From contig NZ_FNAV01000016.1 in assembly GCF_900102075.1 (NCBI RefSeq), positions 62,001-126,000 on the forward strand: a stretch of DNA of 64,000 nucleotides, given 5' to 3'. The stretch comes from Salipiger thiooxidans. GTDB lineage: Bacteria; Pseudomonadota; Alphaproteobacteria; Rhodobacterales; Rhodobacteraceae. Shown piece after piece: positions 35,471 to 43,891 of this stretch. Every line of letters starts with the position of its first letter. The first letter of the stretch is position 1. The position numbers were made by a program, and so were the translations under genes. The notes below the pieces were generated by a model that was not told where the DNA came from, did not search any database, and saw nothing but the letters and a program-made list of their open reading frames with translations.

Positions 35471-36250
35471 TCAGGGGCGGGCGGCGTAGAGCGCCACCGC
35501 GGCGGCGTTCGAGACGTTGAGCGAGCCGAAGCTGCGGGCGAACTCGATGCGCACCAGCCGGTCCACCGTTTCCTTGGTCTTCTCGCGAAGACCCGGCCCC
35601 TCGGCGCCCAGCACCAGCGCCACGGCGCGGTCGCGCATGCCCTCGAGCGCGGCCTCGATGGTGGTATCGGCCTCGCCGTCAAGCCCGAGCACGAGGTAGC
35701 CCATCTCCTGCAGCGCCCGGATGGTGTCCGCGAGGTTGCGCTCGCGCAGGTAGGGCTGGCGTTCCAGCGCGCCCGAGGCGGTCTTGGCCAGCGCGCCGGT
35801 TTCGGGGGCGGCATGGTGCTGCGTGCCGATGACCGCCTGCGCGCCGAACACCTCGGCCGAGCGCAGGATGGCGCCGACGTTGTGCGGGTCGGTCACCCGG
35901 TCGAGCAGCACCAGTCGCGGCGGCGTCTCGCCGTCGCCCATGGCAACGTCCTCGAGCCGGCCCCAATCGAGCGGCTTGACCTCGAGCGAGGCGCCCTGGT
36001 GAACCGACTGCGGATCGAGCGGCGCGCCGAACTTGCGCGGATCGTGGATCTCGGGCTCGATCCCGCCCGCGGCGATGGCGTCTTCAAGTTTGGCCTGCGC
36101 GTTCAGGGTCACGATCAGGCGAAGCTTCTCGCGGCGGGGATTCATCAGCGCGTCGCGCACCGCGTGCAGACCGAAAAGCCAGACGGTCTCGGCCGCGCGG
36201 GCCTTCTTCGACTGTTCCTTCTCGACCACCCATTTCGGTTTCTTCACCAT
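35471..36250 (-). CDS. rlmB: 23S rRNA (guanosine-2'-O-)-methyltransferase RlmB-like, SpoU family
   Basis: A 259-residue SPOUT methyltransferase. An N-terminal substrate-binding domain starts VWLFGLHAVRDALMNPRREK. The three SpoU motifs are present: LLDRVTDPHNVGAILRSAEVF (with the catalytic Asn-Arg set), LVLGAEGPGLREKT and SLNVSNAAAVALYA. The ATG at 36250 has GAGAGG at 6 nt; the frame is open further but overlaps tRNA-Tyr. RlmB methylates G2251 of 23S rRNA in E. coli; the exact site here is inferred. Confidence 0.92.
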   Translation of the reverse strand: MVKKPKWVVEKEQSKKARAAETVWLFGLHAVRDALMNPRREKLRLIVTLNAQAKLEDAIAAGGIEPEIHDPRKFGAPLDPQSVHQGASLEVKPLDWGRLEDVAMGDGETPPRLVLLDRVTDPHNVGAILRSAEVFGAQAVIGTQHHAAPETGALAKTASGALERQPYLRERNLADTIRALQEMGYLVLGLDGEADTTIEAALEGMRDRAVALVLGAEGPGLREKTKETVDRLVRIEFARSFGSLNVSNAAAVALYAARP

Positions 36251-36379
36251 CGCCAGCCTCTCTTCCTGCGGTGCCTTTCCCTTGCCCTTCCGTCGTCCGC
36301 GTCGCAAGGGATTTTCCTGTTGACGCCGGTTTGGGGCTTTTGTAATCAGCGCCACACGCCGGGACACCGGCAAGAAAGT

Positions 36380-36463
36380 GGGCGACAGGCCGCAAGGTGT
36401 GGCAGGGGACTGTAACTCCCTCGCGGAGACGCACGCTTGGTTCGATTCCAAGGTCGCCCACCA
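36380..36463 (+). tRNA. tRNA-Tyr (GTA)
   Basis: A class II tRNA: acceptor GGGCGAC with GTCGCCC, D arm, anticodon stem GGGGA/UCCCU with loop CUGUAAC (anticodon GUA), a variable arm of about 13 nt, T arm CUUGGUUCGAUUCCAAG, discriminator A and encoded CCA. Confidence 0.97.
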
Positions 36464-36707
36464 CTTTCTTCCTGAAATCACACGATTACCGAGCAGGGTG
36501 GACCGCTCTGGCGGGCGCTTGCACTGTTGTCGTGCCGCGATCCGTCATCTTGACTGGTCAGGCATCCCGGTGCCGCGAGACGAACCGCCATTTCAGCCAG
36601 CCTTACGCCACGCCTCTCACCGAGTCGCCGCCTCCGCAGACGCCCGGCAACGCCGCCAGACCAATGCCGGCCGGACTCACGCGACCCCGGCCGACGGTTT
36701 CATCTCA

Positions 36708-36827
36708 TCACTTCGCGGTCTTCGCGAGCCACTCGGTCATGAAGGCGATTTCCCTGCCCTGAGCCGAGATGATCTCCTCGGCGAGGCGACGCATCTCCGG
36801 GTCCTGGTTCGCCCGGTCTCTCTCGAA
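36708..36827 (-). pseudogene. Remnant of a DUF305-domain protein C-terminus
   Basis: On the minus strand 39 codons read FERDRANQDPEMRRLAEEII then SAQGREIAFMTEWLAK and end in TGA. DPEMRRLAEEII-SAQ-REIAFM is the ending of DUF305 proteins (the H-H-Q-x-A-I-x-M half is missing). The match stops at a perfect 10-bp inverted repeat at 36813-36840. No start codon or upstream domain is found, so it is a fragment. The rest of 36464-36881 has no gene that I can see. Confidence 0.7.
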
Positions 36828-36840
36828 TGTGAGAGACCGG
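36813..36840. repeat. Inverted repeat CCGGTCTCTC / GAGAGACCGG
   Basis: Perfect 10-bp arms around an 8-nt loop, at the point where the DUF305 similarity ends and 41 nt from the DUF6476 stop. It may be the DUF6476 terminator (no T-run) or a scar of the rearrangement. Confidence 0.6.
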
Positions 36841-36881
36841 CACCGATCCCGTGACAGCGCCGAGGGCCGCGAGACGCGCGG

Positions 36882-37205
36882 TCACTCCGCCGATTCGATC
36901 CGGAGCGTCTGGCGCAGCTCGCCGTTGGCGCGGTCGAAGATGAGGATCTCGTTGCCCTCCGTCACCACCGCGTACCAGTCCGCCCCTTGGGTAAAGGCGC
37001 TGGCCTCGGCGCCGTCGGGCAGGGTGATGACCTCGGGCAGGGGGGCACGGGCGGAACGGTAGGAGATGACAATCATCGCAAGGATCGCTAGAAGCCCCGC
37101 GATCATCACCGCCGTCAGAACCGTCACCAGCAGGCGCAGGAAGCGCAGGTTGGCCGGTTCCGGCAGCGTTTCGGACGCATTCTCGGACTTCGGGGTCTCG
37201 GACAT
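36882..37205 (-). CDS. DUF6476 family single-pass membrane protein
   Basis: A 107-residue protein with a charged N-terminus, one membrane helix (LLVTVLTAVMIAGLLAILAMIVI) and a C-terminal domain VITLPDGAEASAFTQGADWYAVVT then DRANGELRQTLRIE. This is what I know as DUF6476 in Rhodobacterales; the function is unknown. Its ATG shares bases with the divergent pseudouridine synthase ATG (CATG at 37203-37206), so each promoter must lie in the other gene. Confidence 0.83.
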   Translation of the reverse strand: MSETPKSENASETLPEPANLRFLRLLVTVLTAVMIAGLLAILAMIVISYRSARAPLPEVITLPDGAEASAFTQGADWYAVVTEGNEILIFDRANGELRQTLRIESAE

Positions 37206-38241
37206 GGACAAGCCTCTGCGCATCATCATCGGGGAAGCCCCGCCGCCGCGTCTTGATAAGGCGCTGGCGCGCGATGTACCAGAGGAAGCGGCCCTGTCGC
37301 GGACCCGGCTGGCGCGCCTGATTGCCGAGGGCGCGGTGACGCGGGCGGGCGAGGTGCTGACCGATCCCAAGGCCAGGGTGGTCGAGGGCGACGAGATCCT
37401 CATCACCGTGCCGCAGGCCGAGGACAGCCACATCGGCCCCGAGGACATTCCGCTCAGCATCGTGTGGGAGGACGAGGACCTCGTGGTGGTCGACAAGCCT
37501 GCGGGCATGGTGGTGCATCCCGCGCCCGGCACGCCCTCGGGCACGCTGGTGAACGCGCTGCTGCACCATTTCGGCGGGCGGCTCTCGGGCGTCGGCGGCG
37601 TGGCGCGGCCGGGCATCGTGCACCGCATCGACAAGGATACCTCGGGGCTGCTGGTGGTGGCCAAGTCCGACCGCGCCCACCACGGGCTCGCCGCGCAGTT
37701 CGAGGCCCACAGTGCCGACCGCGCCTATCTCGCGGTCGTCTACGGGGTGCCGGACGCGGGCGATCCGCGGCTCGTCGGCACCCGCGGCGTGTCGATGGAG
37801 CCGGGCGGCGTGATCCGCATCCAGTCGGGGCTCGCGCGGCACAAGACCGACCGGCAGCGGCAGGCGGTCTATTTCGACGGGCAGGGGCGCCACGCCACCA
37901 CCCGCGCCTCGGTGCTCGAGACCTTCGGCACCCCGCCCGCCATGGCGTTGGTGCAGTGCCGGCTCGAGACCGGGCGGACCCACCAGATCCGCGTGCACAT
38001 GGCCCATGCCGGCCACGGGCTCGTCGGCGATCCGGTCTACGGAGGGCGCCGCAAGCCGCCGGTGAAGGCCATCGGCCCCGTCGCCACCGAAGCGGTCTCG
38101 GGTTTCTCGCGTCAGGCGCTGCACGCGGCGGAGCTGGGCTTCGACCATCCGGTGACCGGCGAGCGCCTGCGCTTCGAGTCGCCGCTGCCCGACGACATGG
38201 ACGCGCTGATCGAGGCGTTGCGCGCGGCGACGCCAGTCTGA
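37204..38241 (+). CDS. RluA-family 23S rRNA pseudouridine synthase (RluD-like)
   Basis: A 345-residue enzyme with an N-terminal S4 domain (LDKALARDVPEEAALSRTRL) and the RluA catalytic domain: VVDKPAGMVVHPAPG, then GIVHRIDKDTSGLLVVAKSD, where Asp in HRIDKDTSG is the nucleophile, RAYLAVVYG, and CRLETGRTHQIRVHMAHAGH. The start at 37204 gives MDKPLRIIIGEAPPPRLD; there is no better in-frame start before the S4 domain. RluD-type enzymes modify helix 69 of 23S rRNA; which uridines here is inferred. Confidence 0.93.
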   Translation: MDKPLRIIIGEAPPPRLDKALARDVPEEAALSRTRLARLIAEGAVTRAGEVLTDPKARVVEGDEILITVPQAEDSHIGPEDIPLSIVWEDEDLVVVDKPAGMVVHPAPGTPSGTLVNALLHHFGGRLSGVGGVARPGIVHRIDKDTSGLLVVAKSDRAHHGLAAQFEAHSADRAYLAVVYGVPDAGDPRLVGTRGVSMEPGGVIRIQSGLARHKTDRQRQAVYFDGQGRHATTRASVLETFGTPPAMALVQCRLETGRTHQIRVHMAHAGHGLVGDPVYGGRRKPPVKAIGPVATEAVSGFSRQALHAAELGFDHPVTGERLRFESPLPDDMDALIEALRAATPV

Positions 38242-38408
38242 GCGTCTGCGCACATAGGTGTGGCTCGTTTCAGCAGATGCCACACCGGCGCACACGTGTT
38301 ACAACCCTTCCCAATCGGGTGAGCGCCGCCGATTGCTGGATCCGTCCGGCGGGAAGCTGCGTTATCATCGTAACAAGCACAGACACCACAGGGGTTTGCA
38401 CCCCTGGG

Positions 38409-38438
38409 CTTGAAATCGAACCGGGCGGTTCCCAAATG
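38409..38438 (+). promoter_or_regulatory. Heat-shock (sigma-32)-like promoter of rpoH
   Basis: CTTGAAA at 38409-38415, a 15-nt spacer and CCCAAAT at 38431-38437 resemble the sigma-32 consensus (CTTGAAA, then CCCCATNT). It lies about 39 nt before the rpoH GTG, suggesting autoregulation. Confidence 0.55.
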
Positions 38439-38476
38439 GGATGTTAAGCCCCGTAACATTGGAGGAAACAGGGATC

Positions 38477-39373
38477 GTGTCCAATTACGCCAATCTCCCG
38501 GCGCCGTCCCCCGAGGCGGGCCTCAGCCGCTACCTCTCCGAAATCCGGAAGTTCCCGCTGCTCGAGCCGGAAGAAGAGTACATGCTGGCCAAGCGCTGGG
38601 TTGAGGATCAGGATGCCCCGTCGGCCCACAAGCTGGTCACCAGCCACCTGCGGCTCGCGGCCAAGATCGCCATGGGCTACCGCGGCTACGGCCTGCCGCA
38701 GGCCGAGGTGATTTCCGAAGCGAACGTGGGTCTCATGCAGGCGGTGAAACGCTTCGACCCGGAAAAGGGCTTCCGTCTGGCCACCTACGCCATGTGGTGG
38801 ATCCGTGCCTCGATCCAGGAGTACATCCTGCGCTCCTGGTCGTTGGTGAAGCTCGGTACCACCAGCGCGCAGAAGAAGCTGTTCTTCAACCTGCGCAAGG
38901 CCAAGTCGCGCATCGGTGCGCTTGAAGAGGGCGATCTGCGTCCCGAGCACGTCGAGAAGATCGCCACCGATCTGGGCGTGTCGAAGGACGAGGTGATCTC
39001 GATGAACCGCCGTCTGTCCGGTGGCGACGCCTCGCTGAACGCCACGGTGGGCAGCGATGACGACAGCTCCATGCAGTGGCAGGACTGGCTCGAGGACGAG
39101 GGCGCCGACCAGGCCTCCGACTACGCCGAGCGCAATGAGCTTGAGGCGCGCCGCGCGCTGCTGGCGCAGGCCATGGACGTTCTCAATGACCGTGAGAAGG
39201 ACATCCTCACCCAGCGCCGTCTGGCCGAGCAGCCGGTGACGCTCGAGGACCTGTCCAGCGTCTACGACGTGAGCCGCGAGCGTATCCGGCAGATCGAGGT
39301 TCGCGCCTTCGAGAAGCTGCAGAAGCGCATGCGCGAGCTGGCCCGCGATCAGGGCATGGTGGTCGACGCCTGA
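38477..39373 (+). CDS. rpoH: RNA polymerase heat-shock sigma factor RpoH
   Basis: A 298-residue group-3 sigma factor. Region 2 shows AHKLVTSHLRLAAKIAMGYRG, EVISEANVGLMQAVKRFDPEKGFRLATYAMWWIRASIQEYIL; the RpoH box is SLVKLGTTSAQKKLFFNLRKAK; region 4.2 is VTLEDLSSVYDVSRERIRQIEVRAFEKLQ. The GTG start at 38477 gives MSNYANLPAPSPE as in relatives, with GGAGG at 38461; upstream in-frame starts exist. A heat-shock-like promoter precedes it, and a terminator hairpin follows. Confidence 0.97.
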   Translation: MSNYANLPAPSPEAGLSRYLSEIRKFPLLEPEEEYMLAKRWVEDQDAPSAHKLVTSHLRLAAKIAMGYRGYGLPQAEVISEANVGLMQAVKRFDPEKGFRLATYAMWWIRASIQEYILRSWSLVKLGTTSAQKKLFFNLRKAKSRIGALEEGDLRPEHVEKIATDLGVSKDEVISMNRRLSGGDASLNATVGSDDDSSMQWQDWLEDEGADQASDYAERNELEARRALLAQAMDVLNDREKDILTQRRLAEQPVTLEDLSSVYDVSRERIRQIEVRAFEKLQKRMRELARDQGMVVDA

Positions 39374-39401
39374 CCGCTCTTCCGAGCATAGACAAAACTT
39401 G

Positions 39402-39431
39402 GACGCCCGTGCCTGCAAAGGCGCGGGCGTC
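39402..39431 (+). terminator. Terminator of rpoH
   Basis: GACGCCCGTGCC pairs with GGCGCGGGCGTC (12 bp, one G:U, 6-nt loop), followed by TGCGTTTTC. It lies 28 nt past the stop. Confidence 0.75.
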
Positions 39432-39535
39432 TGCGTTTTCGGGACCCGTTCCGCCCCCCGGCGCGGGTTGCGCGCGGGCCCCATCGCGCTAGGCTCGGCG
39501 CCAGCAATGGAACGTCATCACGTCGGAGGGAACTC

Positions 39536-40507
39536 ATGGCCGATCACCTGCGCTGGGGCATCCTTGGTGCCGCGAAATTTGCCCGCGAGCACATGGCGCC
39601 CGCGATCCACGCCGCCCGGGGCGGGGCGCTTGCCGCCATCGCCACCTCGAGTCGCGACAAGGCCAGGCCCTTCGACGACCTGGCACCGGGGATCGCGGTC
39701 CACGACAGCTACGAGGCGCTGCTCGCCGATCCCTCCATCGACGCGGTCTACATCCCGCTGCCCAACGCGCTGCACGTCGAGTGGTCGCAAAAGGCGGCGG
39801 AGACGGGCAAACACGTGCTCTGCGAGAAGCCCATCGCGATGACCGCCGAGGGCATCGACGCGCTGATCGAGACCCGTGACCGCACCGGCAAGCTCATCGC
39901 CGAGGCATGGATGATCGCGCATCACCCGCAATACGCCAAAGCGCGCGCGCTGATTCAGGACGGCGCGCTGGGAGAGATCGTCCGTGTCGACTCGACCCAC
40001 AGCTTTTACAACGACGACCTCAACAACATCCGCAACCGGCCGGAGACCGGGGGCGGGGCGCTTGGCGACATCGGCATCTATGCCTTCGGCTCGATCCGTC
40101 TGCTCACCGGGCAGGACCCGCAGGAGATGCTCTCGGTCCAGACTGACATGCGCAACGGCGTCGATGCCACCACCCACATCACCGCGCGTTTCTCCGACTT
40201 CCTCTACACCGGCCGGATCTCGATGCGCGCCGCCCCGTGGCAGGAGATCGTGGTGCACGGCACCTCCGCGGTGCTGCGCCTGCCGGTGCCCTTCAACGCG
40301 CAGGTCTTCGGGCAGGCCAGCGTCGAGTTGCACCGCAGCGGCGGCAACGTCGAAACCTGGCGCTTCCCGGCCGAGAACCACTATGTGCTGCAGGTCGAGG
40401 CGTTCAACCGGGCCGTGTCCGAGGCTGCCGACTGGCCCCTGCCGCTGGAGTTTTCGCGCGGAACGCAGGCGTGGATCGACAGTGTTCGGGTCATCGGGAA
40501 CGGTTGA
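39536..40507 (+). CDS. Gfo/Idh/MocA family oxidoreductase
   Basis: A 323-residue NAD(P)-dependent dehydrogenase of sugars or related polyols. The N-terminal Rossmann segment is LRWGILGAAKFAREHMAPAI, followed by DAVYIPLPNALHVEW and GKHVLCEKPIAMTAEGIDAL with the EKP motif Lys. The substrate domain has the GGGALGDIGIYAFGSIRLL pattern. Substrate unknown. The start is preceded by GGAGGGAACTC. It seems monocistronic; a T-rich run (40542-40549) follows. Confidence 0.93.
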   Translation: MADHLRWGILGAAKFAREHMAPAIHAARGGALAAIATSSRDKARPFDDLAPGIAVHDSYEALLADPSIDAVYIPLPNALHVEWSQKAAETGKHVLCEKPIAMTAEGIDALIETRDRTGKLIAEAWMIAHHPQYAKARALIQDGALGEIVRVDSTHSFYNDDLNNIRNRPETGGGALGDIGIYAFGSIRLLTGQDPQEMLSVQTDMRNGVDATTHITARFSDFLYTGRISMRAAPWQEIVVHGTSAVLRLPVPFNAQVFGQASVELHRSGGNVETWRFPAENHYVLQVEAFNRAVSEAADWPLPLEFSRGTQAWIDSVRVIGNG

Positions 40508-40565
40508 AACACCGGCTTTCCGTCTGCACACAAAAGCTTTTCTTTTTTTCTGCGCTCGCATAGGC

Positions 40566-40583
40566 TTTGCTGCAACGCTGCAT
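40566..40583 (+). promoter_or_regulatory. TGC-rich element before phaR (possible PhaR site)
   Basis: TTGCTGCAACGCTGCATGC lies 18 nt before the phaR start. PhaR proteins of Paracoccus/Rhodobacter bind TGC-rich sites and repress their own genes; assignment here is tentative. Confidence 0.35.
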
Positions 40584-40600
40584 GCCAGGGAGGGCACGAC

Positions 40601-41152
40601 GTGGCAGATCAAGAAAAGCCGCTTCTCATCAAGCGCTACGCCAGCCGCCGTCTCTACAATACCGAGACGAGCGATTACGTCACTTTGGAGGACATCGCGG
40701 GCTTCATCCGCGATGGACGGGATGTGCAGATCGTCGACCTCAAGTCCGGTGACGACCTGACCCGCCAGTACCTGCTCCAGATCGTCGCCGAGCACGAGAG
40801 CCGGGGCGAGAGCGTGCTGCCGATCAACGTGCTCACGGACCTTGTCCGGAGCTACACGACGCAGGCGACCTCGACGGTGCCGCAGTTCCTCGCGGCGAGC
40901 TTCGAGATGTTCCGCGACAGCCAGGCCAAGTGGGCCGAGAGCATGCACGCCGCCAACCCGATGATGCCCAAGATCCCCGCGCTCGAGGCGATGCAGGCGC
41001 AGCAGGAAGCGTTCCTGAAGGCGATGACCGGCGGCATGGGCTCGCAATGGTCGGGGCCCGAGAAGGAGAGCGGCGAAGAGGAAGAAGACCTCGACTCCAT
41101 AAAGAAGCAGCTGGCCGAGCTGCAGAGCAAGCTCTCGAAGATGGAAAAGTGA
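40601..41152 (+). CDS. phaR: Polyhydroxyalkanoate synthesis repressor PhaR
   Basis: PhaR senses polyhydroxyalkanoate granules and represses phasin and its own genes. The 183 residues start with the PHB accumulation regulatory domain: LLIKRYASRRLYNTETSDYV then LEDIAGFIRDGRDVQIVDL and DLTRQYLLQIVAEHE. The C-terminus is Glu/Lys rich and helical (KKQLAELQSKLSKME). The start may be GTG at 40601, with CAGGGAGGG upstream. The pha biosynthesis genes are not in the window. A perfect palindromic terminator follows. Confidence 0.95.
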   Translation: MADQEKPLLIKRYASRRLYNTETSDYVTLEDIAGFIRDGRDVQIVDLKSGDDLTRQYLLQIVAEHESRGESVLPINVLTDLVRSYTTQATSTVPQFLAASFEMFRDSQAKWAESMHAANPMMPKIPALEAMQAQQEAFLKAMTGGMGSQWSGPEKESGEEEEDLDSIKKQLAELQSKLSKMEK

Positions 41153-41197
41153 CGTGCGGCCCGCGGGGCCGTTGCCGAAACCGATGTAGAAACGAGG

Positions 41198-41221
41198 ACG
41201 GGCGGGGAATTCCCCGCCCGT
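41198..41221. terminator. Palindromic terminator between phaR and the DegT aminotransferase gene
   Basis: A perfect 24-bp palindrome centred on GGGGAATTCCCC, between convergent genes. Confidence 0.7.
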
Positions 41222-41254
41222 TCCGCTTTCCGTGAGAGCTCGTCGCGCCGGGGA

Positions 41255-42466
41255 TCAGGTCCCGTAGGCAAGGCGCGCCGACATCACCGCCTCGGCGGCG
41301 CTGATCAGGACATTCGCCACGTCGGCGCAATCCTCGAGCGTCAGCCGCGCCGGCAGGCGGGTGTCGCAGGCGCATTCGAGCATGGCGCGGGTGCGCGGCA
41401 GCTCGGGGATCTCGGGCAGGAACTGCCAGTTCCAGAAGGCGCGCGCGTTGTCGGTCGACAGTCCGAAGACCTGCACCTTCACGCCCATCGCGTCCGAGGC
41501 CTCTGCAAAGGCGCGCATCTCGTCCCGGTCCATGCCGACGAGGTTGAACTGCAGCGAATCCGGCGCCCGCTCTTCCGGTCCTAGCTTGGCCGGCACCTCG
41601 ATCCACGGGCTCTCGTTGATGCGGCTGGCGACGAAATCGTGGTTGCGGCGGCCGTCACGCACCCGCTGCTCGATCCGCGACAGCTGCGGACGGATCACCG
41701 CGGCCGAGAGGTTCGACATGCGCAGGTTGTAGAGCGGCAGGCGGTTCTGCCAGCGCGCAAAGGCCTCCTGCAGGTCCGAGCGGTTGTCGCCCCGGGCCAT
41801 GTGCTTTTTCCAGTTGTGCTCGTAGGCGCCGGACAGGATCACCGCCTGCGCCACCACGTCGGCGTCATCGGTCACGAGGATCCCGCCTTCGCCCGCGTTC
41901 ACCAGCTTGTAGCTCTGGAACGAGAAGCAGCCGATCTTGCCGATGGTGCCGATGTTGCGCCCGCCCCAGACGGTGCCGAGCGAATGCGCCGCGTCCTCGA
42001 TCACCGGGATGCCGCGGGCATCGCAGAGCGCCATGATCGCGTCCATGTCCGAGGTGTGCCCGCGCATGTGGCTGATGATGACGGCCTGCACGCGGTCGAG
42101 CTTGGCCTCGAAATCCCCGAGGTCGATGCGGTAGTTCTCGCCCACCTCGCAGAGCACCGGCACGCAGTCGGCGTGGATGATCGCCGAAGGCACCGCGGCG
42201 AAGGTGAAACCCGGGATCATCACGCGCGCGTCGCGCGGCAGCCCCAGCGCCTTCAGCGACAGGAACAGCGCGGCCGAGCAGCTCGACACCGCCAGCGCGT
42301 ATTTCGATCCCAGCAACGCCGCGAATTCGCGCTCGAGCAGAGCCACCGGAGACTCCTCGGGCGCGGTGTAGCGGAACAGGTCACCGGACTGCAGGAGACG
42401 GTCGATCTCGGCACGGGCCTCCTCGGGGATCGGCTCGGCGTCATGCATGTTGGGCAGGCTGCTCAT
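41255..42466 (-). CDS. DegT/DnrJ/EryC1/StrS family aminotransferase
   Basis: A 403-residue PLP-dependent aminotransferase of the sugar-aminotransferase family. Seen are KYALAVSSCSAALFLSLKAL, the VIEDAAHSLGTVWGG Asp region, and FSFQSYKLVNAGEGGILVT with the Schiff-base Lys. Family members aminate nucleotide sugars for surface glycans or antibiotics, or act as sensory regulators. No glycan genes neighbour it here, so the role is open. It lies downstream of, and on the same strand as, the amine operon but after that operon's terminator. Confidence 0.92.
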   Translation of the reverse strand: MSSLPNMHDAEPIPEEARAEIDRLLQSGDLFRYTAPEESPVALLEREFAALLGSKYALAVSSCSAALFLSLKALGLPRDARVMIPGFTFAAVPSAIIHADCVPVLCEVGENYRIDLGDFEAKLDRVQAVIISHMRGHTSDMDAIMALCDARGIPVIEDAAHSLGTVWGGRNIGTIGKIGCFSFQSYKLVNAGEGGILVTDDADVVAQAVILSGAYEHNWKKHMARGDNRSDLQEAFARWQNRLPLYNLRMSNLSAAVIRPQLSRIEQRVRDGRRNHDFVASRINESPWIEVPAKLGPEERAPDSLQFNLVGMDRDEMRAFAEASDAMGVKVQVFGLSTDNARAFWNWQFLPEIPELPRTRAMLECACDTRLPARLTLEDCADVANVLISAAEAVMSARLAYGT

Positions 42467-42532
42467 TTTACTTTTCCGGAAAGTTGACTTTGGGAAAGCT
42501 TAAACCGCAGTTCTGTGACATCCAAGTGAAAA

Positions 42533-42554
42533 ACCGCTCCGGTTGCGGAGCGGT
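42533..42554 (-). terminator. Terminator of the amine catabolism operon
   Basis: On the minus strand ACCGCTCCG pairs with CGGAGCGGT (4-nt loop), followed by TTTTTCAC. It lies 28 nt past the FAD oxidoreductase stop. Confidence 0.85.
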
Positions 42555-42581
42555 GCTGCATGCTGCCGGGCGTGGAAAAGC

Positions 42582-43883
42582 TCAGAAACCGACGCGATCG
42601 CGCAGCGCATACCACGTCATGGCAAGCGTAAGCAGCGGCGTTTGCAGCGAGGCTCCGCCGGGGAAGGGGGGCGTCGGCAGCGCGGCCATGGCGTCGAAGC
42701 CAAGCGACTGTCCGCGCACCGCCTCGGCAAGAAGTCGCCCGGCATGTACCGCGGTGCCGACCCCGTGACCGGAATAGCCCGAGGCCGAGAGCACGTTGGG
42801 CGCCAGCCGCGCGAGGAAGGGCAGGCGCTTCATGGTGATTCCCAGTGTCCCGCCCCAGGCGTAGTCGAGCCGAACGTCCTTGAGGTGGGGGAAGATCTCC
42901 AGCATCGGCTTGCGGACCTTGGCGGCGATGTCCCTGGGGAAGCGGTAGCCGTAGTTCTCGCCGCCGCCGAACAGCAGCCGCCCGTCATGGCTGAGCCGGA
43001 AGTAGTTCACCACGTGGCGCGAGTCGGCCACCGCCACGTCGCGGGTCAGCACCTCGGCGGCGCGCGGGCCCAGGGGCTCGGTTGCGACGATGAAGTTGTT
43101 GATCGGCATCACCCGCCGCGCCACCTTGGGCTGCAACCGCCCGAGATAGCCGTTGCCCGCGTAGACCACATGCGCGGTCCGCACCGAGCCGCGCTCGCAG
43201 CGCACCACGCAGTCGGCGCCGTCCTCGACCGAGGTCACCACGCTGCGCTCGAAAAGCCGCGCCCCGGCGCCCGCTGCCGCTTTCGCCAGCCCCTGCGCCA
43301 GCCGCAGCGGGTGCAGATGCGCCGCGCCCATGTCCACCACACCGCCCTTGTAGTCGGACGAGGGGCAGATCGCGTGGAAGCTCTCGGCCCCGTGCTTTTC
43401 GATCCCGTAGCCGTAATGCTCGGCCATGTGATCGGCATACTCATGCAGATGCGCCACCTCGCCCGGCCGCGAGCCGCACCACGCGACGCCGTCGCGCAGG
43501 TGGCAGTCGATGCCGTGCCTGGCGATCAGATCGCGCACCAGGTCCTTGGCCTCCTCGCCCAGGTCCCAGTACTTGCGCGCGTCCTCCCGCCCGATCATCG
43601 CCTCGAGCGACAGCTGGTCGACCCGCTGCCCCGAGCCCAGCTGCCCGCCGTTGCGCCCCGAGGCGCCGAAGCCCACCCGGTGCGCCTCGAGCAGCACCAC
43701 GTCGAGCCCCGCCTCGGCCATGTGCAGCGCCGCCGAGAGGCCGGTGTAGCCGGCACCGACGATGCAGACATCCGCGCGCGTCTCGCCCTCGAGCGCCGGG
43801 AAGGCGTCGAGCGTCATCGCCGTCGCCGCGTACCAGCTTTCGGGATAGTGGCCGTGGCGATCGTTCGAGAACAGCAGGTCCAA
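42582..43883 (-). CDS. FAD-dependent oxidoreductase (gamma-glutamylputrescine oxidase-like, PuuB type)
   Basis: A 433-residue DAO-family flavoenzyme. The dinucleotide-binding motif is ADVCIVGAGYTGLSAALHMAEAG, followed by LLEAHRVGFGASGRNGGQLG and a late FLARLAPNVLSASGYSGHGV with the second FAD contact. PuuB-type enzymes oxidise gamma-glutamylated amines to the aldehyde. Two glutamine-synthetase-like genes and an amidotransferase precede it on the same strand, which supports that role; the exact amine is unknown. The gene before it is 97 nt away, with a repeat in the gap. Confidence 0.88.
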   Translation of the reverse strand: MDLLFSNDRHGHYPESWYAATAMTLDAFPALEGETRADVCIVGAGYTGLSAALHMAEAGLDVVLLEAHRVGFGASGRNGGQLGSGQRVDQLSLEAMIGREDARKYWDLGEEAKDLVRDLIARHGIDCHLRDGVAWCGSRPGEVAHLHEYADHMAEHYGYGIEKHGAESFHAICPSSDYKGGVVDMGAAHLHPLRLAQGLAKAAAGAGARLFERSVVTSVEDGADCVVRCERGSVRTAHVVYAGNGYLGRLQPKVARRVMPINNFIVATEPLGPRAAEVLTRDVAVADSRHVVNYFRLSHDGRLLFGGGENYGYRFPRDIAAKVRKPMLEIFPHLKDVRLDYAWGGTLGITMKRLPFLARLAPNVLSASGYSGHGVGTAVHAGRLLAEAVRGQSLGFDAMAALPTPPFPGGASLQTPLLTLAMTWYALRDRVGF

Positions 43884-43891
43884 GGGTCACC

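Noticed and set aside
35471-36481. Longer rlmB form starting at 36481
   Set aside because: The extension would be antisense to tRNA-Tyr; the ATG at 36250 has a good ribosome-binding site and gives the family N-terminus.
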